Shown: positions 19,581 to 29,533 of the stretch, in pieces
How the letters are laid out: every line of letters starts with the position of its first letter
Numbering within the stretch: the first letter of the stretch is position 1
Origin: Avena insularis
Lineage: Eukaryota > Streptophyta > Magnoliopsida > Poales > Poaceae
NCBI GenBank assembly: GCA_023614405.1
Contig: CM042689.1
Coordinates: forward strand, 274,853,533 to 274,917,532
Length of the DNA stretch: 64,000 bases
Reading direction: 5' to 3'
Notes under the pieces: generated by a model
Seen by the model: the letters and a program-made list of their open reading frames with translations, nothing else
Told to the model about the DNA's origin: nothing
Database searches by the model: none
Position numbers and translations under genes: made by a program

Positions 19581-22500
19581 TGTCACATCCCAAGATTTTC
19601 CAAATCTTGTAATGTGAAAATAAATAAACAAAATAAATAATTGTTGAAATTTAGGGTGAGAAGAAACTTTTTGATTCCAATAGGAAACATCAAAACCTAT
19701 TTTGATCCAATAGAATCCTAAAGGGATTTAAAAAGATAAACAAAAAGTAAATAAAGTTATAATAGTTGGAATCACCATTTTTGGGTATTTTAATAAAAAG
19801 ATATGGTTTTCATAAACAAAGTAGAAATAATAAATAAGGACTATTTTAAAGAGTCAAATTTAATCCTGGCCAAGCATATGAAATAAAATATTTCTATTTG
19901 ATAAAAAGAGTAAAGGATTATTTAAATAAAATAATAAGGATTTATTAATATCCAAATTTATCTAAGTAAAGGGTTTTCCATTTTAAATAAACACTAAAAA
20001 CTTGTTAAAGTATTTTAAATAAAAATTCCAAATGTTTTGTTTTTCAAATGAAACCTACTGAAAAGGTTTTGGTATTATTTAGATTTCAAATAGAGTTTTA
20101 AAATAAATTAAATCCTATTTGAAATAAAGACTAAGGTCTATTTATTTAATTATTAATAGATCCTAAAAGAATAAAAGAATTATTTTATTTTGGACTTTGG
20201 AATATGTTGGTAAACATAATTAAACTATACCTAAAAGTTTGGTGGTGGTTTGAATTGATTTGGAATTTGAATTGTTTAAATGAAAATCAAAACAGAAAAG
20301 TAAAAACATTTTGTATAAAAAATGAAACAAAGCAGCCCACTGCCAAGGCCCAGCAAGCCCAGCAGCGCAGCCCATCTGCTCACCCCGCAGTGAACCGTTT
20401 TTCACTCATTTTCTCACACGCGCAGTCGCTGACCGCTGGCCCCCATCTCCCCACTTCCTCTCTCGCTGACCGTTGGACCCCACTGCCCCGTCATCATCTT
20501 CCTCCCCACCACGATGACCAAGCCTTCCCCCTCGTCGCCGTTTCTGTTGTTTAATCCTCGCGTTAATTCGTGTTATTGTGGCCGTCACTCTCTCTGCGAC
20601 TATGTCGTACTTAATCGCCCCTCTTCCCTCTCTCTTTTCCTCAAAACGCCAGCTCCTCTCTGCCTCCAGGCTGCGCAAATTGCAAGCTCAAACCTCTCTG
20701 TCTCCGACGTGTTCTCCGGCCGATTCCGGCAAACTGCAACCGCGCCTCTCCTCCCAGAACACGCAAGCTTACTCCCCAGTCCCGTGCGCACCTGCCCGTG
20801 TGCTCCACTCACCCGCGCACATCCCCTAGCGTCGGCAACCTCGACACAGAGCATCGCTGTCGTCTGCCATTTATCCGGCGAGTTCCCCTGGTAAGCTCAG
20901 ACCACCCCGAACCCTCCCGATGATGCTCCTGTAATCCCCACGCTCGCCTGCGTCTAACCATGCCTTTATCTTGCCTTCGGGTGACCTGCAGCCTCGCCCC
21001 CAACGACAACCAGAGACACCCGACGCCGCTGCTAGCTCCGGCGAGAAATCCACGCAACTCCGGTGTGCCCCTCGACAAACAGACCACACCTCGAGCTTCA
21101 CCTCGACCACGCGAACTCGGTGAGCCTCCTCCCTCTCTTTATCGCATCCTACATCGTCGGCAACGACCACGTTAGAGCGCGCTGCCGCCTGTCGCCGTCG
21201 CAGCGCCGCCACTTTGTGGTCGAGTAAATCAGAACCGTGCGATGTAGATCGGACGAACGCGATAGAACATAGTCGAAGGGGTAAGTAGCGATCTGTGCCG
21301 TGCAATCAAGTTAGATCCTGCGGTCTGTATCTGTCGATCCACACGAACCGTTTTTGCCCAATAGGAATCAGCCACGTGGCTCAGACTTCGTTTTAAAAAC
21401 AGAAACATTTCTATTAGAGGTTCAATTTTGTAAAATTCATAACTTTCAAACCACACGTCCAAATTTTGCAAATTTTATATCAATGGAATCAGCAGACCAA
21501 GTACTTTCCAACCATGCCCATTGTTTAGTAAATTGCTTCTGGTAAAATGATTGTTTTTGTAGAAACTTGTGTAGGCATGTTTTGAATATAAAATTCTTTC
21601 TAAAATTAGTTTGGGGATAAAATCTTTGGCAAATGGTTTGTTTTGAACCTACTGACCATAAAAATCAATTTGTGGTTTCAAAAACATATTTGGTGATGCA
21701 AAAAAAAATCTTTGATTTAAAGCATTTCTAGTCAAATAAAAATAATGTTTATATATTAAAAATGCTTTTGGAGGAAAACCCTTTGGGAAATGTTTTGATT
21801 TAAACTATCTGACCCCAAACACCAAGTTTTATAATTAAAAATGTATTTGGTGAACCCTATAAAGATTGTTGCTTTGCTAAAGGCATTTTCAACCACATAA
21901 AGTATTGATTTGGTTTAAAAATGATTTATAAGTAAAATCTTTTGCAAATGATTTTGCCACTTTTATAAAATGTCCGATAGGTGTTTTAGAATGTTTATAA
22001 CCTATTAGAAACCACTTTTCCAAATAAAACAATCTTTAGCATGCTTGCATGCATTGTGTTGTTTCTATCATTTCATGTGATGAGTTGCTTGAATGGTAGT
22101 TTGAAATATTGCTTGCTTGATTGAATTGTAGTGATTTGAAGAGTGTGAATATTTCAAGATCAAGGAGTGAACTTATATTCTCTACCAAAAAGGCAAGTGA
22201 TGCTTCATACTTTTGTCCCATTATTTTCACTATGCATTAGTGATATTTCTAAAGTAGGACTTGCATGGAATTTTTGCTAAGTGTAAACTATGCCATGGGA
22301 AATCCTAGTAGATGAAACCTTAGTAGAAATTTCCTAAGTTAAGATTCCTACTACTATCATGCTTAGCTTAGCTAGTAGAAAACAAGGGTGGATTATATTC
22401 ATGCTATGGAATATTTCTAAGTCAAGGACTTGTGTTTTGTTTAATAAAACAACTAAGTGAATGAAACACCTGGGTGGAATGGAAGGAATGGTTTGTGTTG

Positions 22501-23436
22501 AGTGGTTATACAAGGCCCATTTATATGGTTTACCTTGTGTATCTCACTTGTGGATGGCCACCTAGGAACAAAGATATTTGAGATGTCAAATGTTGAGAAG
22601 CTTCAAGTGCAGCCACTTGGCATTATGGGCTCTACCTGGATCATATAGGTTGCAATAACTTAGCCAAATGGACAGTTGGTGGTAGGGGATTGATAGGTTG
22701 GAGCGCATCCATTCTGGTCTAAGGGAAGGCTTCTGAAAGATCTTGTCTTGGTGAAACCAAGTCTTGTGGGGAAAGTGCACCACCTCTGCAGAGAGCAAAA
22801 TCTAAGTACTTAGCCATGTCCCTGGCAAAGGACAATTTGAGCATCAAGACATGGAAGCTATCAAGAATCTCCTCATCCCAATTTCTAAGTTAAAAACTTG
22901 TTCTTGAACAAGGGTTGAAGGATCACCAATTTCTATTGGTAGATGCCTCGGGTGATTTTATCAAGCAAAAACTTAGTGTTTTCAAATGATAAGGAAAAAC
23001 TATTTTGAGCAAAGCAAGCCTAAGCTCCACTTAGCCAAATGCATATAGATGATAAACTCCACTATACTACCATAGTAACACTTGCCAATACAATTCAAAT
23101 GTATTGACCCTTGTGGCTGTAACTTGTTATGTTGCATGTTTTTTTGATATTAGTGAAGTATGTTGAAATAGGATTACAAGTCTACAACCAACATGTTTGC
23201 CTGTGGCACTTTGAAGATGAAGGACCCCTTGCTATTGTTATATTCTGCTGCATTGTAATGAGATAGCCAAATGAGCTATGTAAGATGTAATAAATTATTT
23301 TATTCCTGGTTATAAAGTTGTATTATGACCTTTGTTTCTTGATATTACATCTTAACTGTGTATGCTAGCTATTGATCCAGGGACTAGCATTGTAAACACA
23401 GGGATCTCTACCTTATTAAAGGTTGGGAACTTTACA
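19581..23436 (+). repeat. 3' LTR of the large-LTR element (3856 bp)
   Basis: Same zones and ends as 13972-17845, with scattered substitutions and small indels (for example a 15-bp loss near 20298-20310). One difference removes the splice-like TTGCAG of the 5' copy (17546) by changing it to TTGCAT near 23136. It is followed by TATTC at 23437-23441. Confidence 0.92.
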
Positions 23437-23441
23437 TATTC
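23437..23441 (+). repeat. Target-site duplication TATTC, right copy
   Basis: Matches 13967-13971. Confidence 0.9.
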
Positions 23442-23474
23442 TAATCATTACATATGTTTTATTGCTAATACCTT

Positions 23475-23716
23475 ATTTATAGTGGATCACTTTTACTGTT
23501 TATGGTTGATAACTTGACCTTTTTGGTATCTGGTTGATAAGTTGTACTAATCCTGGTGGGTCACTTGTACTATTTTTAGTGGATAACTCTTAGTTTTTAT
23601 AGTGGATAACTTGAACCTTTTTTTGGTACTTGTTTGATAACTTGTATTACTACTGGTGGATCACTTGTACTGTTTGTTGTTGATAACTTATGGTTTTCAC
23701 AGTTGATAAGTTGTAT
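23475..23716 (+). repeat. Duplicated intron segment, copy 2
   Basis: Close match to 13730-13971, so a tandem duplication of about 240-290 bp existed in this intron before the retrotransposon inserted. Confidence 0.8.
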
Positions 23717-23749
23717 TCTAATAATTACATATGTTTTATGTTTTTATAG

Positions 23750-24003
23750 CACACTGATTTGTAACATTAACGCAATGTGGGTGAAAACTAGTGATTTTGC
23801 TGGAAGTGTAATGCCTTATGGTGAGATTTTCAAACAATATGTGTGATCTTGTTATTTCTGCAATGCAAGATAATTGTCCATCCAACAAAATAATATTTCC
23901 TTATATCATGACTAAATATCTGTTGGAGAGAAGATTCACCGCCACTCTTGTTTGGAGGTCGTTCAGGAGAGATGACAACTACAAACTCAGCCACAAACAT
24001 ATG
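23750..24003 (+). pseudogene. Ulp1-like gene, exon before the catalytic exons
   Basis: After TTTTTATAG it reads VWVKTSDFAGSVMPYGEIF, then a frameshift near 23835, then DLVISAMQDNCPSNKIIFPY, TKYLLERRFTATLVWRSF and RDDNYKLSHKHM up to donor GTATGC. The pattern (Trp-Val..., a Pro-x-Gly-Glu turn, then a helix of the form VISAMQ) is typical of the N-terminal half of Ulp1-like proteases in plant transposons (recall). At least one frameshift makes it a pseudo-exon. Confidence 0.65.
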
Positions 24004-24179
24004 GTATGCGGTCTAATTTGATTGTTTATTGTTTTTAATTTGTTGTATGCAATTGATAAGTTCATCATAATGTATGGTAACCATTGCTAATTTGTGTTGA
24101 TAACTCTTTCATTTCTGCCTGGGTAACCACTATATTTTCTGCACGTGCCCCTACTTATTTTATATTCATTTTTCTGTAG

Positions 24180-24439
24180 CTTTGCTTTGCTGTCCTTCAG
24201 GAGCATGGGACTAAAAAGGACCCTATGGGCCATTGGTACATGTTTTCTGTTAACATGCATGCCAAAAGGTTTGAGATTCTTGACTCGCTCCGTGGTGAAG
24301 CTAATGTAGAAATGATTGAACATGCGACCAAGCTAATGGAAGCAATAAAGAAAATGTACATCGTTAATTATTCTGATTCTAGAAGACAGATTGAAGATTT
24401 TGAGTTGATGCATGTCCCTATTCTGAAGCAAGTTGGCAG
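24180..24439 (+). pseudogene. Ulp1-like C48 protease, exon with catalytic His and Asp
   Basis: It begins after TTTCTGTAG and ends at CAG|GTTAGTG. DPMGHWYMFSVNMHAKRFEI contains the His of the GHWY motif, and EILDSL about 15 residues later holds the catalytic Asp; the remainder reads IKKMYIVNYSDSRRQIEDFE. The spacing suits cysteine protease family C48 (SUMO/NEDD8 isopeptidases). The exon itself is open. The expected action, cleaving ubiquitin-like modifiers in the nucleus, is family knowledge; activity here is excluded by breaks elsewhere. Confidence 0.8.
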
Positions 24440-24580
24440 GTTAGTGTTATTCATAACGTGGCATCATTGTTTTCTGTTCTTGCATATAGTTATTAGTTTG
24501 TTTTGAGTGCATGTAATCATATTTTGGTTTTGTATAATCATTGATATTATATTGTTTACTCTCTATTTTTTGTTTTTCAG

Positions 24581-24721
24581 CATTGATTGTGGTTTCTTCA
24601 TGCTCAAGAACCTTGAATTATGGAATGGAAGCGTCGTGACTTGTATTTTCAAGATATGATGTTGGGAATTAAGAAAAAGATGACTTCTTTTTGGTTGAAC
24701 AACCCTCATAATGTTCTTTGA
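24581..24721 (+). pseudogene. Ulp1-like C48 protease, last exon with catalytic Cys
   Basis: After TTTTTCAG it reads IDCGFFMLKNLELWNG, the catalytic cysteine motif of C48 proteases. A frameshift near 24632 then moves to RRDLYFQDMMLGIKKKM and MTSFWLNNPHNVL, ending with TGA at 24719-24721. The exon order His/Asp then Cys agrees with a genuine spliced gene. It faces the FAR1-like gene, whose stop is at 25541. Confidence 0.8.
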
Positions 24722-25540
24722 ATTGGATGTCACTTTTGGAAGACAATAAGTCTGAGGTATTTTTCCCAAGTTATCCACACTCTTATATGTTTGTTATCCA
24801 GTCATATTTCTATAAGTTATCCACACTGTGATATATAAGTTACCCATCTTATACGTGTCTTCGTATAAATGAGTGTTTTTATGCTTTCTTTCGATTGTCA
24901 ACTTTTTTATTTTAGTTTGTTAGGCACACTCAATTCTATTTGATAATTTGTCTATTGATGATTTTGTGGTATAATTTCACCATATAAGCATGGATAACTG
25001 TAGTTTTTAGCTACTGGATAACTTCTACTTGTATGCATGGATAATTGTTGTGTTAGTTGGTTGCTAACTTGTAGTCATATGTATGGATAACTTATGTTTT
25101 AAATAGTCTAGTAATGTTTTGTTGGGTAATTTATCTATTGATGATTTTGTGGGATAATTTTGACATATAAGCAAGGATAACTGTAGTTTTTAGCTACTAG
25201 ATAACTTCCACTTGTATGCATGGATAACTGTTGTGTTAGTTGGTTGATAACTTGTAGTCATATGTCGGTATAACTTTGTTTTAAATAGTCTAGTAATGTT
25301 TTGTTGGGTAACTTCTATATATAAGCTTGGATAACTGTAAATTTAGCTAATGGATAACATGTACTCGTATGTATGGATAAATGATGTATTTGCTGGTGGA
25401 TAACTTGTACACATATGCAAGGATAACTTGAAACCACAGAATGTATAACATGAACTATCATACATAGAAACAACAAAGACATCGTTGGCATATCGTGTTA
25501 CATAAACATTCTAATAGATATGTTTTTTTGCACAGTTTGT
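24722..25540. other. Spacer between the two convergent genes, dense in GGATAACTTG motifs
   Basis: The motif appears first in reverse (AGTTATCCACAC near 24770 and 24816) and then in forward orientation more than ten times up to 25440, for example GGATAACTGTAGTTTTTAGC. No coding sequence. Confidence 0.7.
24943..25306 (+). repeat. Tandem duplication, two 182-bp units
   Basis: TCTATTGATGATTTTGTGG recurs at 24951 and 25133. The whole 182-bp block, with four GGATAAC-type motifs, is repeated almost unchanged. Confidence 0.85.
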
Positions 25541-27967
25541 CTAGATTTGGTATCCTAGCAGCTTCAACTTTTCCTGACATTTGCGAACGGTGTGACCTTC
25601 GGCACCGTAGTGGCTGCATTTTTTTGATTTCTTTGTAGCAAGGTCTAGTGAATTTTTGTTTGCTATCTGTCGTGGTCATACTTTTGTTACTGACTTCTCC
25701 GGGTTATTTATGTGCTTTGTTGATGACATGTGAGATCCCAATCTGCTTGTTATTTGAACTGTTGCATAGTTGCCTGTTGAATGTTCCCTGTTTGGTAGGG
25801 CAGTTGTCGGAGGTGTCACACCTACGTCGTTAGGAGCACTAGACGATGGCATAGTAATCGCTTTATTTTAGGCCTCTCTTGTCTTCTTCTCTTCTCTTCT
25901 TGCTATCACATCTAGCTCTTGTTTCATTTCCTTCAAGTGTTTCCTAATGATTTTTCTTTCATCATCTGTATTTACTCCTATCTTTGTAGCTCTGGCAAAC
26001 TCTTGTCTATATGATGCAAACACCATCATATTTCTTGAGTCTTTAGGCATCTCTTTCTTTCCTTGTTTATGTTTGTCATTTGTTTCAGCTAGGATAGTTT
26101 CCGCGTCCAATGTCCACCTTTTCAGGGTGTACCTATCTAGGATCTGATGGACTTTTATATGCGTCATCACTTTTATAATGTGGCAGCACAACATACCGTC
26201 ATGATCGAATTTGCAGTAGTTCCATTCATATGTTCCTTCTTCCTAGTTTGTGAATACCCTATAACTTATGTAGCCATAGTGTGGTACTGGTATCCCTGTT
26301 ATTCTTAGCTCAAACTGGTAGCCGTTGAGGTGGTCGCATTGGTATGACATGCTCTTTCGCATTTCACTCTAAAACCTGAAGAAATTTTTCTCGTGTATGC
26401 TTTTGCCATTTGTCTCTCCATAATGCTTCCACACTACCACTCCAGGTTTGTCAAAGCTGTATCACACTCTACATTTAGCTCACCATTATAAATCTTTTCT
26501 TGTACCGACATGTACTGTTGTACAAACTCATAAATGAAGTTGCTTGGTTTGACGTAATTCTTGAGCACTACATTAAAACCTTTGCTTCTTGCTGCGGTCT
26601 AAAGGAATGGGAAAAAGGCGTGCATAAAGTACGCTGGTACCCAAACCTTTCTTTGTTCCCATAGTGAAAACAAATCCACATTGTCACGGACATTATGAGT
26701 ATTTTTAATATGCATCCAAGCCTCCTCAAATTCCTCCGGTGACAAGCTATTGTTCACACATGCATTGAAAGCGTCGAGAAAATCTGGATGGTTGGCCATG
26801 AATGTCCCTATTTTCTCAGTTGCATTCTGGATGACGTTCCATCTGCAATTCCTGTGAGTTGCATCTGAGAAAATAGCACGTATAGCACCACCCATGGAAG
26901 CATCTTGATCTGTTATTATATTTTTTGGTGCTAAGCCGTCCATTTCCAGTTTGAACATTTGAAACAGCCACACAAAGTTGTCCTTGAGCTCTCGACACAC
27001 GAACCTGCATCCAAACTGAACTGATAGTCCATGGTTATTTATCCCAATAAATGGAGCACATGGTAGTTTATAACGGTTCATTAGGTAGGTAGGGTCGAAT
27101 GATATGCAATCATTGTATCCAGACTTGTATGGTCTTCATGATGCCTCGTCAATCCAAAATAGGTTCTCAATCCTCTCCTCTTCATCAAGTGTAAATTTGT
27201 AGAAGAAATCTGGATCTTATGCCTTCATCTTTTCGAAGTATGACAAGGTGTCTTGCATGTCGTGGTGATTGTTTTCACTGTTATAAGAAGCCCTTAGGTT
27301 CGGCATGTCCTTTTCTATGTATGGCACATCATTCATACTGCCATAGAACTTTCCATCAGCTGCATCTGTCGCCATGTTTCGATGTTGCATGCATGCAACA
27401 TCCGCAAGAACACATTTTCTTCTGCTGGTATGTTCTGGTGTGAACGCAAGAACCTTGTTATTGAAGGTTTTATTATCAGGGGATGGTTAAGATCACCCGA
27501 TGAATGCTGAACATACCACCATGCATCTTTCCTCTTGACATATAAGTGTGTTGTGCACCTAGTCCTTGGATGTGTATTTTTTCCTCTTCTTGACACATGA
27601 TTTTGGGTTCTGTGTGTCTTCCTTTTCTTCATGAGGTTTACCAGCTTTTGTGCACACAAGATACGCCTTGTTTAGCTCATTTCTTGCATCTTTTTTTACC
27701 AATCTATCCTTATTCCGAAACCCTTCCTCTATGAATACGCCCTATAGTGTTCTCTAGCTGATTCAAAACTGTCAAAGCACATTCCATCTGTTGGTGGTTG
27801 CGACATGGAGCATACTTCATCTCTGGCATCATTGTGTGCATTATTCTCCCCATCCTCATTTGAATCTGTTGTGTGTACTGTTGTTTCTTCGATTGTGCCA
27901 CCCGTGGTTGTTTCTTGTGTAGCTTGTTCAACTATAGTATACATGCATTCATTGTCAGTATATTCTT
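25541..27967 (-). pseudogene. FAR1-like / MULE transposase, main exon, degenerate
   Basis: On -, in order: an acidic N-terminal segment; the FAR1 DNA-binding start CFDSFESAREHYRAYS (27770-27729), then a TAG; the zinc-binding region with RTRCTTHLYVKRKDAWWYV and GDLNHPL; after stops and shifts, the MULE transposase core (27081-26599) with ITDQDASMGGAIRA giving a catalytic Asp and ending WEQRKVWVPAYFMHAFFPF; a SWIM-type CxC...CCH segment near 26230-26180 (NYCKFDHDGMLCCHIIKVM); and a C-terminal knuckle near 25610-25570 where CSHYGAEGHTVRKC has lost one Cys. The stop is at 25541-25543. DNA transposition in the nucleus is the family role. Many stops make it inactive. Confidence 0.85.
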
Positions 27968-27974
27968 TAGTTTG

Positions 27975-27979
27975 GACAT
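27975..27979 (+). repeat. Target-site duplication GACAT, left copy (Athila-like element 1)
   Basis: GACAT before TGATACAGCG; the same bases follow the other LTR at 39377-39381. Confidence 0.9.
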
Positions 27980-29533
27980 TGATACAGCGCTGAGTTGATG
28001 TAGGAGCACTTTGTTGGGAACCCCAAGAGCAAGGTGCGAAGCAGCACAGCAGCAAGTTTTCCCTCAGTAAGAAACCGAGGTTATCGAACCAGTAGGAGGA
28101 AGGTAACATCACACAGGTGTTGCAAGCAACGCGGAGACCTGCACAACACAATGTCGAGACTTTGCCCCAACAAATCAGTGATATTGTCAAGCTCACCGGT
28201 TTGCTGTAACAAAGGATTAAACATATGGTGTGGAAGGTAATAGTTTGCAGCAAGTAAACAGGTAACAGTGGAAGATGTATCAATGGTAAAGATTGGACCG
28301 GGGTCCATAGTTCACTAGAGGTGCTCTCCTTAGATAAACAACATGGCATGAAGGGTAAAAAATTACAGCAGGGCAATTGACAGGAACTGAGCAAGGCATA
28401 ACAATGCAATACCAGACAAAAAGATCCTATGGGATTCGATTGGGCAATACAACAATATATATAGACCGCCATCCAACTGCATCTATGACTAGAAGTCCAC
28501 CTTCAGGTTATCATCCGAACCCCCTCCAGTATTAAGTTGCAAGCAACAGACAACTGCTTTAAGCAAAGTGTGTAAGGTAAACAATCCACTTGTTCCATGA
28601 ACAAGAGACCGTTGTTTTCTCCCTAATGGCAACAACACATCTACAACCAAAGATATTTCTGTCACTTCCCTTGGAAACTAGAGGCATGAACCACAATCGA
28701 GCATAAATACCCCCTCTTGGAGTCACTAGCAACTACTTGGCCAAGATATCTACTAACAACGGAGAGCATGCAAGATCACAAACAACACAGACATGATAGT
28801 ATCAAATAGATAAAACCAATAATCAATCTGACATTGTAATCTCAATATCCATCTGATCCCTGCAAACACAGCATGGATGATTACAAATAGATTAGATCTT
28901 GATCATGAACGAAGCTCACAAGATTTATACATGAAAGCACAAGGAGGATATACAACCATGTAGCTACCACATGGACCCATAGTCCAAGGTGGAACTACTC
29001 ACGCTTCATACCAGAGAGAAGGCCTCCGGGATGATTTCCCCCTTCGGCAGGGTGCCGGGAAGAACTTTAGATCCTCCCGATCTAGGGACGATGGTGGCGG
29101 CGGCTACAGAAGGTTTCATGGAGTTTTGATCGGGTGCCTAGGGTTTCTGCATCGGGGGCTTCTTATAGGCGAAGAGGCGAGGCTGGGAGGCGACCATGGG
29201 CCCCACACCCTACCCAGGCGCGGGGTGGGCCCACCCGCTCCTAGGGGGGTCTGGCCGCCCTGGTTCGCTTCTCCGTCTCATCTTCTGGCTTCATGTCCCC
29301 CACGGTAAAATATTGACCTCGGATTTCGTCTCGTCCAATTCCGAGAATATTGATTTTCTGCCTTTCTATAACCAAAAACAGAAGAAAACAGGCAACTGGC
29401 ACTGTGGCAACTTGTTAATAGGTTAGTTCCAGAAAAGATATAAAAACACCTCAAAGTGTAGACAAAGCAAAGCAAAGTAGATACTAAACAAGCATGGAGC
29501 ATCAAAAATTATAGATACGTTTCCGACGTATCA
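27980..29533 (-). repeat. 3' LTR of Athila-like element 1 (1554 bp)
   Basis: On -, it opens TGATACGTCGGAAACGTATC and ends GCGCTGTATCA. The TATA-like CGCCTATAAG at 29162-29171 lies about 365 bp in, followed by a leader with CCCGATGCAGAAACCCTAG. The match to 37826-39376 is good but with many small changes. Confidence 0.9.
29162..29171 (-). promoter_or_regulatory. TATA-like box in the Athila-like LTR
   Basis: CGCCTATAAG on -. The 5' LTR has CCTATTATAAG at about 39004-39014 and element 2 has CCTATATAAAC at about 44888-44898, all at the same distance from the LTR start. Confidence 0.6.

Larger units (their letters stand above)
13972..23436 (+). mobile_element. Complete large-LTR non-autonomous retrotransposon (3.9-kb LTRs, 1.7-kb interior)
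   Basis: Seen: direct repeats 13972-17845 and 19581-23436, both TGTCACATCCC...GGGAACTTTACA, a primer-binding site complementary to initiator tRNA-Met right after the first, a polypurine tract before the second, and a 5-bp duplication TATTC at both flanks. The LTRs are very similar by eye, so the insertion is fairly young compared with its host element. The interior encodes one zinc-knuckle protein and no protease, reverse transcriptase or integrase. Architecture matches LARD-type elements (large retrotransposon derivatives), though those usually lack coding sequence. Confidence 0.92.

Noticed and set aside
24765..24835. AGTTATCCACAC repeats resembling bacterial DnaA boxes
   Set aside because: They are reverse-strand copies of the element's GGATAACTTG motif in plant DNA; there is no bacterial context.
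27729..28472. A 247-residue - strand open frame
   Set aside because: It is an artificial fusion of Athila-like LTR sequence (above 27980) with the FAR1-like exon; only the part below 27968 is real coding remnant.
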